In this document: piece by piece, positions 19,749 to 28,093 of the stretch | Numbering within the stretch: position 1 is the first letter of the stretch | Layout: every line of letters begins with the position of its first letter | Assembly (NCBI RefSeq): GCF_015207655.1 | Contig: NZ_JADEWN010000001.1 | Location: forward strand, 159,303 to 223,302 | Direction: 5' to 3' | Source: Gloeocapsopsis crepidinum LEGE 06123 | Lineage (GTDB): Bacteria; Cyanobacteriota; Cyanobacteriia; Cyanobacteriales; Chroococcidiopsidaceae | DNA length: 64,000 nucleotides | Made by a program: the position numbers and the translations under genes | The notes under the pieces: generated by a model | What the model was told of the DNA's origin: nothing | The model's database searches: none | Seen by the model: only the letters and a program-made list of their open reading frames with translations

Positions 19749-19768
19749 TTAACTGACCTGTTAGTTAA
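19749..19768. promoter_or_regulatory. Candidate TetR operator over the psbA promoter
   Basis: TTAACTGACCTGTTAGTTAA matches its own reverse complement at 16 of 20 positions, the size and form of a TetR-family operator. It overlaps the end of the psbA -10 box and the expected transcription start, in the gap between psbA and the divergent TetR gene. Confidence 0.6.
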
Positions 19769-19795
19769 TATGCCCTAATAAACTTTTTTTGTCAA
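19767..19795 (-). promoter_or_regulatory. psbA promoter
   Basis: On the minus strand a perfect -35 TTGACA (19790-19795), a 17-base spacer and -10 CATATT (19767-19772), placing the start near 19760, about 63 bases before the psbA ATG. The candidate operator covers the start point, the usual site for repression. Confidence 0.7.
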
Positions 19796-19902
19796 CACCC
19801 AAGTGTGTTTTAGCGATCAAAAAGTCTCAAAGCTTTGACGGAAAAGCATTTCAGCACCTATGATCGAACAGGATGATACGTTAATGGTGTTAAAAAGTCG
19901 TA

Positions 19903-20562
19903 GTGGCAACTAAAGCAGGAAAAGCAGCAAAACAGGTTCGGGATGCAGAGGCGACGAGAACAGCAATACTTGATGCAGCCGAAGCAGAATTTGCACAGTA
20001 TGGTTTAAATGCGGCGAAGACGGAAGAGATTGCTGCGAAGACAGGCGTCACTAAGGCGATGATTTACTACTACTTCAAGAGTAAAGAAGATCTCTACGTA
20101 GCTGTGTTGGAACGGATATTTTTTGGTAGGTACATGGATTCGATTCAGCCAGAGGAACTCGAACAGTTATCGCCTGAAGAAGCACTAGAAAAGCTCATCC
20201 GGCGACAAATCGCTACTGACTTTCATCATCCGCATCTTAACCCGATTCAAATTCATGAAGCGCTGCAAAATCAAGGTAAGTATTACAAACACGTTCTCAG
20301 TAGCGATCGCGCGCAACAGGCTTTTGGTATTGTCACAAGGATTTTAGAGCGAGGAGTTGCAGAAGGATGCTTCCGCAAACTTCATCCACAACACACTGTA
20401 ATGAATATTATGGGAGCTTGTAATTTCTACTTCACTGCCTACGAGAATATGAAGTACCTTTGGCAAGGTGCGCCATTACTCAGTCCGGAAACAGTTGAAC
20501 AACATACTCAAGAAGTCGTTGATTTAATTCTAGCTGGTGTCAGAAACCAAAACAATAGATAG
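19903..20562 (+). CDS. TetR/AcrR-family transcriptional regulator
   Basis: A 219-residue regulator with an N-terminal TetR helix-turn-helix (about 15-65: ILDAAEAEFAQYG, TEEIAAKTGVTKAMIYYYFKS). The remainder is a helical ligand/dimer domain of the larger TetR type. GTG start. It is divergent from the atypical psbA, and a near-palindrome lies over the psbA promoter, so it most likely represses that gene and perhaps itself. The inducer is unknown. The linkage is inference from position and the palindrome. Confidence 0.9.
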   Translation: MATKAGKAAKQVRDAEATRTAILDAAEAEFAQYGLNAAKTEEIAAKTGVTKAMIYYYFKSKEDLYVAVLERIFFGRYMDSIQPEELEQLSPEEALEKLIRRQIATDFHHPHLNPIQIHEALQNQGKYYKHVLSSDRAQQAFGIVTRILERGVAEGCFRKLHPQHTVMNIMGACNFYFTAYENMKYLWQGAPLLSPETVEQHTQEVVDLILAGVRNQNNR

Positions 20563-20903
20563 CTGTGAGTGTGACATTGTTCAGTTGCTTTTTGTCAATT
20601 GTATAAATAAACTTAATTTCATTTTTTATCCGTAGTATTTTGCTTTCTATAAAAGCGCGATCGCTTCCTGTAAAGATTCTTAATTCTTGAAATAATTCAT
20701 AAACTCTAAAAACGGAAATTATTACTTACAAGTGCTGTTTTGAATGTGCGATCGCCCTCAGCAAACCGAAAACAAAAAATTCGGGTATCTCTCCTGAAAC
20801 TTCTCCGGTTTACCCTACCTGCAAAAGCAGGATGCCTAGGCATTATAGAGATGTGCAGCAAATATGATTAAACAAAGCTAAGAGTAAAAGAGAGAGAATA
20901 AAT
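20563..20903. other. 341-base gap upstream of hspA
   Basis: No ORF of note. Two short palindromes lie close to the hspA start: CCTGCAAAAGCAGG at 20818-20831 and ATGCCTAGGCAT at 20832-20843. Either could be part of hspA regulation, but no CIRCE element is present. The rest is unremarkable, with two HIP1-type sites. Confidence 0.5.
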
Positions 20904-21431
20904 ATGACACTGATTCGTTGGCAACCTTTCCAAGAAATAGAAACATTACGTCGTCAAATGGATCAAGTTTTTGAAGAATTAGCAAGCAATAATCAACAGC
21001 CAGAAACATTTTGGAAACCTGCAGTAGAGTTAAAAGATACTGAAGATAGCTTAATACTTCGGGCTGAGATTCCTGGAGTAGAAGGTAAAGATTTAGATGT
21101 TCAGGTAACAAGAGAAGCCGTAGCAATTCGCGGTGAATATCGTCGCGAACAGCAAGCACAAGAACGCGGACTTTTCCGCAGTGAATTCCGTTATGGTAAG
21201 TTCCAGCGTGTTGTTGGTTTACCTGTTGCTGTTCAAAATGATCAAGTACAAGCTGAGTTCAAGAACGGCATTTTGACCTTAACACTACCCAAAGTGACGG
21301 AAGCTCGTCGTAAAGTTGTTAAAGTCAATATTGCAGATACTTCCACTGCTACTCCTGCAATTGCTAGCGAGCAATCTGATAATAACAATCAAGCAGACAA
21401 ACCTGAGGCTGAACCTGCATCAGTTTGGTAA
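20904..21431 (+). CDS. hspA: Small heat-shock protein (Hsp20 family)
   Basis: A 175-residue chaperone that holds unfolding proteins and associates with thylakoids in cyanobacteria (Hsp17/HspA). The alpha-crystallin domain spans about 38-140, with WKPAVELKDTEDSLILRAEI at its start and the C-terminal GILTLTLPKV motif. A short N-terminal arm starts TLIRWQPFQEIETLRRQMD. The Gln/Asn/Ser/Thr-rich, acidic tail after about 150 (SDNNNQADKPEAEPA) is longer than average. Start ATG 20904 is preceded by AGAGAGAA. It ends in a strong intrinsic terminator. Confidence 0.95.
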   Translation: MTLIRWQPFQEIETLRRQMDQVFEELASNNQQPETFWKPAVELKDTEDSLILRAEIPGVEGKDLDVQVTREAVAIRGEYRREQQAQERGLFRSEFRYGKFQRVVGLPVAVQNDQVQAEFKNGILTLTLPKVTEARRKVVKVNIADTSTATPAIASEQSDNNNQADKPEAEPASVW

Positions 21432-21475
21432 TAAGTGATGCTCTGATTTTGAATAGATAGTTTCATAACTTAATC

Positions 21476-21506
21476 GCTGAGTAGTCATAATACTCAGCGT
21501 TTTTTT
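21476..21506 (+). terminator. Intrinsic terminator of hspA
   Basis: GCTGAGTA, loop GTCATAA, TACTCAGC, then G and seven T, a perfect 8-bp stem. Confidence 0.9.
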
Positions 21507-21513
21507 GTAGCTT

Positions 21514-21635
21514 GGCGAATGAATTCGCTGCTAGACAAACAAAGTCCACCTTCGTGGACTTCCCAACAAAATTTTTATTATTTTAGGGTACGAAGGTACA
21601 CTTTATCTGGGTAGCCCCCGACTTTAGTCGGAGAA
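21514..21635. repeat. Palindromic AAGTCCAC/GTGGACTT repeat family member
   Basis: AAGTCCACCTTCGTGGACTT at 21542-21561 is a perfect 8-bp inverted repeat with a 4-base loop, preceded by GCGAATGAATTCGC and followed by CCGACTTTAGTCGG. The same module occurs in degenerate form at about 7160-7206 and, interrupted by an insert, at 34.2 and 54.2 kb. The rest of the gap to 21812 shows no gene. Confidence 0.65.
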
Positions 21636-21812
21636 CTAAAATATCCCGTGTTCATATCATGATTCTTTGCTAGTGATTGATCTTTACGCTAAATCATTGG
21701 TTATTGGGGGTTTAACTCAAGAAGAGTTGATTTCAGACTAATCTGTATGCTAGAGAGCGATAATTTGCTACAGCGTGCTTTTACAATAGAGCTTTGACAT
21801 CTACCTCATGGT

Positions 21813-22718
21813 ATGAAAATAAATCATCATAACCAAATGAAGTTGTCGCAGTTGCGGATCTTAGTCGCTGTCGCGGAGTGCGAGAATTTTAGTGAAGCAG
21901 CTTTGCAGTTAGAGATGTCACAATCAGCAGTCAGCCATGCGATCGCGACTTTAGAAGATCATTTAGGTGTCATCTTATTTTCGCGAGGTCGTCATGGTGC
22001 GCGTTTAACTCCAGTAGGTAAAAGAATTGTTGAACACGCCCGCGTTATTGTCAATCGTACTGAGGAAATTACTAAAGAAGCCGAGTCAGCAAAGGGATTA
22101 AAAGGCGGACAAGTACGCATTGCTTCATTTCGCAGCGTTGCTACGCATATTTTGCCACAGGCGATCGCCGAGTTTCATCGTCGTTTCCCATCGATTGCAG
22201 TTCATCTTACTGAACACGACAGTTGTGATGATGTAGAACACGCACTCCGTGGAGGACAAGATGATATAGGGTTTACGCTATTACCTGCGGGCGAGAACTT
22301 GGAAGTATGGGAGCTATTGAATGATGAATATGTAGCTTTATTGCCACCAAATTTCAAGTCTCAACCAAAATTAACTTGGGAAGAGTTAATTAATTATCCC
22401 TTGATCGTGCATCCGCTGGAAGACACTATGATGCAGCCAGTTGATGCTCATGTTCGAGCTTGCGGTTATAAATTGCAAGCAGCTTACGAAGTCGAGACTG
22501 ATGCTGCTATTGTGAGCTTAGTTGCGCAAGGTCTAGGTGCGACGATATTACCGCGTTTAGCTGCGCAACCCATTCCAGCAAATGTGCAAATATTTAGTTT
22601 GCCAGTTCCCCTCAAACGAATTATTGGAGTTGCCGTTTTAGCTGACGCACTGCAAACACCTGCGGTTTATGCTTTTTTGGATACGATTAAACATAAATCC
22701 TTAATGGAGAATTTGTGA
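21813..22718 (+). CDS. LysR-family transcriptional regulator
   Basis: A 301-residue LysR regulator. An N-terminal winged helix (about 10-70: LRILVAVAECENFSEAALQL, MSQSAVSHAIATLEDHLG) is followed by the periplasmic-binding-like effector domain from about 100. A second ATG at 21837 gives MKLSQLRIL, closer to the usual LysR start, so the first 8 residues may not be translated. No divergent partner gene is adjacent, so the target is unclear. Confidence 0.92.
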   Translation: MKINHHNQMKLSQLRILVAVAECENFSEAALQLEMSQSAVSHAIATLEDHLGVILFSRGRHGARLTPVGKRIVEHARVIVNRTEEITKEAESAKGLKGGQVRIASFRSVATHILPQAIAEFHRRFPSIAVHLTEHDSCDDVEHALRGGQDDIGFTLLPAGENLEVWELLNDEYVALLPPNFKSQPKLTWEELINYPLIVHPLEDTMMQPVDAHVRACGYKLQAAYEVETDAAIVSLVAQGLGATILPRLAAQPIPANVQIFSLPVPLKRIIGVAVLADALQTPAVYAFLDTIKHKSLMENL

Positions 22719-23087
22719 CAAGAACTTTAACTTCACGCGCAAAGCCTACTTCATGTGTTACGCATACCATAGTCATTTCATGAGCAGGCGATCACGTCAC
22801 TTATAGAACTTCCTGAACCACTTCGAGATTGTGTACTGATGTTGGTTCTTCAATGAGCATAACGTTGAGTTGCATTGCCAAAGCAAGAAAGAATGGGCAA
22901 CGTATAAGTAGATACTTTTTTTAAATCTAGAATGATAAGCAGCAACAAACACTAAACGAATTAAAAACTCGATTGTGCAATTGCCCAAGGGAGTTATTGC
23001 TATCAAGAAGCTTGTTTAGTCAAATGCCCAATGAAGTAAAGAAACGAGATCGTTAGAGTTAAACGAGTCGTTGCAAAAACATGATGA
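22719..23087. other. 369-base gap, nothing recognised
   Basis: A/T-rich, no credible ORF, no hairpin or promoter stands out. A minus-strand 69-codon frame lacks a ribosome site and protein-like composition. Confidence 0.5.
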
Positions 23088-24194
23088 GTGGTTAAGCAAA
23101 ACCGCTGGGAATTACAAACTCAAATTGTGATTGTACGCGCTTTACCAGGATTGGGCGATCTTTTGTGTGCCATTCCAGCATGGCGATCGCTCCGTGCAGC
23201 ACTACCGCAAGCAAAAATTACTTTAATTGGTCTACCGTGGGCAAAAACCTTTGTTTCGCGTTTTAGGCAATATATTGATGAATTGTGGGAGTTTCCTGGT
23301 TATCCTGGAATTCCTGAAGTGTCACCGCAAATTACAGATTTACCAAAGTTCTTTACTCGCATACAGCAACAACACTTTGATCTGGCGTTGCAGATGCACG
23401 GAAACGGTAACATTATTAACTCGTTCACTGTTTTATTAGGTGCGCAGGCGAATGCTGGCTTTTACCTACCAGGACAATATTGCCCCGATCCAGAACGCTT
23501 TTTACCCTATCCTGCTAGTGAACCGGAAGTGTGGCGACACCTACGCCTGATGGAGTTTTTAGGAATTCCCTTGCAAGGAACTGATTTGGAGTTTCCTTTA
23601 ACTGAAGAGGATTTTGTTGCACTCAATGCAATTCCTGCAGTTAAACATCTGACACGCAAAGAATATGTATGCATTCATCCTGGTGCGAGTGTAGCAGAAC
23701 GACGCTGGTCAACAAAGAAGTTTGCTATCGTTGCTGATTTTCTTGTTAAACGCGGCTTGCAAGTTGTGTTGACAGGGACTACAGCCGAAATTGAAGTCAC
23801 CCAAGCAGTGCGATCGCAGATGCAACATGGCGATTGTGTGATTGATTTAGCAGGACATACTAGTTTAGGTGCGATCGCCGCACTATTAAATCAAGCAAAA
23901 TTATTAGTGTGTAACGATACAGGGGTATCGCATCTCGCCGCCGCACTCAAAGTAAAAAGTGTGGTGATTTTTAGTGCTTCTGATCCTCATCGTTGGGCAC
24001 CTTTAGATCGCGATCGCCACCGGATTCTGAGTACTTACTCGCCAGTTTCCTGTGAAGAAGCCAGTCATCAAAGATGTTTGCGAGAAGATTGCACAATTGC
24101 GACTATCACTAAAAATGCAAATCAACGTTTGATTCCTCCAGAAGCAGTCATTGCTGAAGTAGAAAACTTGTTGTCAGAGGTAACTTATGTCTGA
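23088..24194 (+). CDS. Glycosyltransferase family 9 (heptosyltransferase-like)
   Basis: The 368-residue GT9 protein shows ALPGLGDLLCAIPAWRSLRA near the N-terminus, CIHPGASVAERRW mid-protein and LVCNDTGVSHLAAALK near residue 285, the three landmarks of ADP-heptose transferases. Cytoplasmic, it adds a sugar (heptose expected) to a lipid-linked or glycan acceptor. GTG start. It is the first gene of a same-strand run to 34181 that includes all the ADP-heptose makers but HldD. Its stop overlaps the next gene by 8 bases. Confidence 0.85.
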   Translation: MVKQNRWELQTQIVIVRALPGLGDLLCAIPAWRSLRAALPQAKITLIGLPWAKTFVSRFRQYIDELWEFPGYPGIPEVSPQITDLPKFFTRIQQQHFDLALQMHGNGNIINSFTVLLGAQANAGFYLPGQYCPDPERFLPYPASEPEVWRHLRLMEFLGIPLQGTDLEFPLTEEDFVALNAIPAVKHLTRKEYVCIHPGASVAERRWSTKKFAIVADFLVKRGLQVVLTGTTAEIEVTQAVRSQMQHGDCVIDLAGHTSLGAIAALLNQAKLLVCNDTGVSHLAAALKVKSVVIFSASDPHRWAPLDRDRHRILSTYSPVSCEEASHQRCLREDCTIATITKNANQRLIPPEAVIAEVENLLSEVTYV

Positions 24195-24630
24195 TAACTG
24201 GCAAGTACAACGAGTTTTGGCAATTCAACTAGACTCAGTATCGATTGAGTCAGCATTACAAAAATTGCGTCAGTTACTTCCTGCTGGATCAATCACTTTA
24301 ATGACGAGTGCAAGTCAACCACCAGAATTATTTTGGATTGATGATGTTCTGATTTACAAGGAGCCAGTATTTGATAATCCTGAGCAAGAATTTAAGTTAA
24401 TTGAACAACTAACGCAACGTCACTTTGACGCAGCAATTATTTTTACCACTACTCAATCACCTTATTCAATAGCTTATATGTGCTATTTGGCAGGCATTCC
24501 AATCCGTGTAGGGCGATCGCCAGAATTTGGTGGTAGCGTGCTTTCACATTGGGTGAAGTCACATTCAGATACGGATTTAGAAGACCAACAATCTTTACTG
24601 CAATTTCTAATATCAAGTCCGGCTAATTAA
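24187..24630 (+). CDS. Truncated GT9-like protein (N-terminal domain only)
   Basis: The 147-residue protein resembles only the first half of its GT9 neighbours: RVLAIQLDSVSIESALQKLR parallels the GDVLMTTPAIRALK region, and HFDAAIIFTTTQSPYSIAYM and CYLAGIPIRVG match FDAAVIFTVYSQNP and CYLADIPLRLA in the gene at 29558. The donor-binding second domain is absent, so it is unlikely to be catalytic alone. It may be a shortened gene kept by coupling, a regulatory partner, or decaying. It overlaps the upstream gene by 8 bases. Confidence 0.75.
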   Translation: MSDNWQVQRVLAIQLDSVSIESALQKLRQLLPAGSITLMTSASQPPELFWIDDVLIYKEPVFDNPEQEFKLIEQLTQRHFDAAIIFTTTQSPYSIAYMCYLAGIPIRVGRSPEFGGSVLSHWVKSHSDTDLEDQQSLLQFLISSPAN

Positions 24631-24660
24631 TTCTAAATTAGTTTTTTTAATCTTATACCT

Positions 24661-25629
24661 ATGCAACCGTTACGTATTTTAACTTGGCACGTCCACGGTA
24701 ACTATCTCTATTATTTGACACAAAAAAGTTGCCATCAGTTTTATCTACCAATTAAACCCGATCGACCTGAAGGATACGGCGGGCGTCTCCCTGGATTTGC
24801 TTGGTCTGATAATGTCTGTGATGTTCCTGCACAAGAAGTCAGAAATCTCCCATTTGACTGTATTTTGTTTCAGTCACAAAAGAACTATTTAGAAGACCAA
24901 TACGAGATTTTATCGCCAGCGCAACGCCAACTTCCTCGACTTTATCTTGAACACGATCCACCTCAAGGACACCCAACAGATACCCGCCATATCGTAGACG
25001 ATCCTGAAGTACTACTAATTCATGTAACTGCGTTCAATCAGTTGATGTGGGATAACGGACGTACTCCGACTCGTGTTATTGAACACGGCGTTATTGTACC
25101 AGACGAAGTGCAATATAGTGGCGAACTCGAACGCGGGTTAGTGATTGTTAATAATCTGGCATCGCGAGGACGTCGTTTAGGGGCAGATGTCTTTGAGTGT
25201 GTTCGTGCTGCGGTTCCTTTAGATTTAATCGGGATGAATTCTGAGGAAATGGGCGGTTTAGGTGAAATAGGACACGAAGAATTGCCTCAGTTTGCTGCGC
25301 GTTATCGTTTTTTATTTAATCCAATTCGCTATACCAGCTTAGGGCTTGCGGTGTGTGAAGCGATGAGTATTGGTTTACCCATTATTGGATTAGCAACAAC
25401 AGAAATGGTCACAGTTGTAGAAAACGGATCTGGCTATGTCAACACTGATGTCACCAAGTTAATAGAAACCATGCACGAACTATTGCAACATCCGAGTAAG
25501 GCGCGATCGCTCAGTCACGGTGCAAGAATAGCAGCGCGATCGCGATTTAATATCACCCGCTTTACCCAAGATTGGAACGCAGCTTTTGAACTAGCCTTTA
25601 GCAAACTCGATTTAGCCCCTCATCCCTAG
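24661..25629 (+). CDS. Glycosyltransferase, GT4/GT-B-like
   Basis: The 322-residue protein of a GT-B-type glycosyltransferase has a C-terminal half showing GLAVCEAMSIGLPIIGLATT and an ENGSGYV loop, the acceptor/donor E(x7)E region of GT4 enzymes. The N-terminal domain (LTWHVHGNYLYYLTQ) starts directly at the glycan-binding Rossmann fold. Presumably it adds a sugar in the same surface glycan as its neighbours. Substrate is not predictable. Confidence 0.75.
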   Translation: MQPLRILTWHVHGNYLYYLTQKSCHQFYLPIKPDRPEGYGGRLPGFAWSDNVCDVPAQEVRNLPFDCILFQSQKNYLEDQYEILSPAQRQLPRLYLEHDPPQGHPTDTRHIVDDPEVLLIHVTAFNQLMWDNGRTPTRVIEHGVIVPDEVQYSGELERGLVIVNNLASRGRRLGADVFECVRAAVPLDLIGMNSEEMGGLGEIGHEELPQFAARYRFLFNPIRYTSLGLAVCEAMSIGLPIIGLATTEMVTVVENGSGYVNTDVTKLIETMHELLQHPSKARSLSHGARIAARSRFNITRFTQDWNAAFELAFSKLDLAPHP

Positions 25630-25634
25630 CCCCT

Positions 25635-27503
25635 ATGAAACGTATTGCCCTTATTAGCGAACATGCCTCACCACTGGGTACGTTTGGTGGTGCAGATAGT
25701 GGCGGTCAAAATGTCTACGTCGGTCAAGTCGCGAAGCATTTAGCTGTCTTAGGGTACGAAGTTGATATCTTTACCCGCAGAGATTGTCCAAAGCTACCCG
25801 AAATTATTTCTTGGAATGGCGTACGTATTATCCACGTTCCTGCAGGTGCGTCAAAATACATTTGCAAAGAAGAACTTCTTCCTTGTATGGAAGAATTTAC
25901 GGCGTATGTACTGAATTTTTGTCAGTCCACGCACTATGACTTGATTCATGCTAATTTCTGGATGTCAGCAATGGTTGCCGCTGAGGTGAAGCGATCACTT
26001 GGTATTCCGTTTGTTGTCACGTTTCACGCGCTTGGGCGTGTTCGCCGCTTTTACCAAGGCAAAGCTGACGGTTTTCCTGATGCGCGGTTTGCAATTGAAG
26101 ACCGCATTGTTGCTGAGGCGGACTTTATTATTGCAGAATGTCCCCAAGATCAAGAAGACTTATTGTGTCTTTATCATGCCAATCCTGAAAAAATTGCTAT
26201 TATTCCTTGCGGCTTTGACCCATCCGAATTTTACCCAATTGAGAAAACTCACGCACGGGCATTTTTAGGGCTTAATTCTACTGAACCACTGATTTTACAA
26301 TTAGGAAGACTTGTACCGCGAAAAGGTGTTGATACGGCAATTTGTGGTTTTGCTAAATGGTTGCAGCAAAATCGCGTTTCAGCGCAACTTTTGATTGTAG
26401 GGGGCGAATCAGAAACACCTGATGCTAGCCTGACGCCTGAAATTGGTAGATTGAGAGCGATCGCTCGAAGACATAGCATCGAGGATCAAGTGAGATTTGT
26501 TGGTCGCAAGTGCCGCGATCTACTTAAGTATTATTACAGTGCAGCAGATGTCTTTATTACTACTCCTATTTACGAACCTTTTGGTATTACTCCCATAGAA
26601 GCAATGGCGTGTGGTACACCTGTGATCGGTTCGCGGGTTGGAGGTGTCAAGTTTACAGTTAAAGACGAGGAAACAGGGTATTTAGTACCTGCAAAAAATC
26701 CACAAGCGATCGCCGATAAGCTAACAACTCTCTACGCAAATCCACATCGCGATCTCATGAGTCAGCAAGCTATACACCGCGCTCAAGAATACTTTACTTG
26801 GCAACAAGTCACGCATGATATTGCCGCACTTTATACAAAGATTATTCAGAATCACAAGCCAGTAACAAATAGCACACTTGTTGAGATTGACAGCAGCTTC
26901 GCAGCAGCAATTGATGCATTTACGCGATCGCGTCAGCAATTAATTCCGGCGATTAGCCAAGCAGCACAGGCAATTTTTGAGTGTGTCAATGCAGGGGGTA
27001 AAGTTCTTGTTTGCGGTAATGGTGGCAGTGCAGCGGATGCGCAACATTTTGCTGCTGAATTAGTCGGGCGGTTTCGCGTTCCTCACCGTGCCGGAGTACC
27101 GATATTAGCACTGACTGCGGATACAGCGTTTTTAACGGCATGGGCGAATGATGTTGGTTTTGAGTATGTGTTTTCACGACAGGTGGAAACTTTTGCTAAA
27201 CCTGGAGATTTGTTGCTGGGAATTAGTACGAGTGGGCGATCGCCAAATATGATCGCTGCTTTTAAAACTGCGCGATCGCAACAACTTCGGCGTGTTGCTT
27301 TGTTGGGTAATGATGGTGGTGAGTTACTCAATTTGGCTGATATTGCAGTTGTTGTTCCGGCGTTTGATACGCAACGCATTCAAGAAGTGCAGATTTTTGT
27401 TTTGCATCTTTTGTGTGAGTTGGTGGAACAATTTTTACTCCAGAGTACGCAGGATTTGAGATTGTGTGGTGGGAAGGAAATGAGTTTTAACGAACCTTAC
27501 TAG
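25635..27503 (+). CDS. GT4 glycosyltransferase fused to a phosphoheptose isomerase (GmhA) domain
   Basis: A 622-residue two-domain protein. Residues 1-410 are a GT4 enzyme: ADSGGQNVYVGQVAKHLA, VTFHALG, LGRLVPRKGVDTAI and EPFGITPIEAMACGTPVIGS. Residues about 415-605 are a sugar isomerase (SIS) domain with VLVCGNGGSAADAQHFAAE, LALTADTAFLTAWAND and LLGISTSGRSPN, the GmhA phosphoheptose isomerase signature that converts sedoheptulose 7-phosphate. GmhA is normally free-standing; fusion links sugar supply with transfer. It follows the previous gene by 5 bases and precedes gmhB. The fusion has no internal stop or frameshift. Confidence 0.9.
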   Translation: MKRIALISEHASPLGTFGGADSGGQNVYVGQVAKHLAVLGYEVDIFTRRDCPKLPEIISWNGVRIIHVPAGASKYICKEELLPCMEEFTAYVLNFCQSTHYDLIHANFWMSAMVAAEVKRSLGIPFVVTFHALGRVRRFYQGKADGFPDARFAIEDRIVAEADFIIAECPQDQEDLLCLYHANPEKIAIIPCGFDPSEFYPIEKTHARAFLGLNSTEPLILQLGRLVPRKGVDTAICGFAKWLQQNRVSAQLLIVGGESETPDASLTPEIGRLRAIARRHSIEDQVRFVGRKCRDLLKYYYSAADVFITTPIYEPFGITPIEAMACGTPVIGSRVGGVKFTVKDEETGYLVPAKNPQAIADKLTTLYANPHRDLMSQQAIHRAQEYFTWQQVTHDIAALYTKIIQNHKPVTNSTLVEIDSSFAAAIDAFTRSRQQLIPAISQAAQAIFECVNAGGKVLVCGNGGSAADAQHFAAELVGRFRVPHRAGVPILALTADTAFLTAWANDVGFEYVFSRQVETFAKPGDLLLGISTSGRSPNMIAAFKTARSQQLRRVALLGNDGGELLNLADIAVVVPAFDTQRIQEVQIFVLHLLCELVEQFLLQSTQDLRLCGGKEMSFNEPY

Positions 27504-27520
27504 ACGCAGAGAGAAGAAAG

Positions 27521-28093
27521 ATGCGAGCAGTGTTTCTTGATAAGGACGGTACGCTGATTGAGGATGTCCCTTACAACGTCGATCCAAAGCGGATTAAGTT
27601 GAGTGAGGGAGCAATTACTGGTTTGCAGCAACTCTCTGAGGCTGGGTATGTGCTGATTGCGATTACGAATCAATCGGGTGTTGCACGGGGGTACTTTCAG
27701 GAGTCAGCTTTACAAGCAGTTAAGGAGCGATTACAGCAGTTGCTCTCACCAGCAGGTGTTTCTTTGTCGGGATTTTACTACTGTCCTCATCATCCTGAAG
27801 GCATGGTTAAAAAGTATACAATGCAATGCAATTGTCGCAAACCTGAACCTGGCTTATTGTTGCAAGCGGCAGTGGAGCATCATCTTAATTTATCGCAATC
27901 TTGGTTTGTTGGTGACATCCTGAATGATGTTGAAGCAGGACGTCGTGCTGGCTGCAAAACAGTTTTAATTGATAACGGTAATGAAACTGAGTGGCAGTTA
28001 TCTCCTTTACGAATACCACACTATACTGTTGCTGACTTAGCTGCAGCAGCCCAGGTGATTATTGAGGTGTCGGGGTTGGTGTATGGTAAATGA
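27521..28093 (+). CDS. gmhB: Heptose 1,7-bisphosphate 7-phosphatase GmhB
   Basis: A 190-residue HAD-IIIA phosphatase. The catalytic DKDGTLIED motif is at residues 7-15, AITNQSGVARGYF at about 48-60, and the zinc site CPHHPEG...CNCRKPEPG at about 88-110 (His and Cys ligands). It removes the 7-phosphate between the kinase and nucleotidyltransferase steps of HldE. The last 11 bases overlap hldE, so translation is coupled. Confidence 0.92.
   Translation: MRAVFLDKDGTLIEDVPYNVDPKRIKLSEGAITGLQQLSEAGYVLIAITNQSGVARGYFQESALQAVKERLQQLLSPAGVSLSGFYYCPHHPEGMVKKYTMQCNCRKPEPGLLLQAAVEHHLNLSQSWFVGDILNDVEAGRRAGCKTVLIDNGNETEWQLSPLRIPHYTVADLAAAAQVIIEVSGLVYGK

Noticed and set aside
20818..20843. CIRCE or RNA thermometer upstream of hspA
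   Set aside because: No TTAGCACTC-N9-GAGTGCTAA and no FourU or ROSE pairing with the ribosome site; only short unrelated palindromes.
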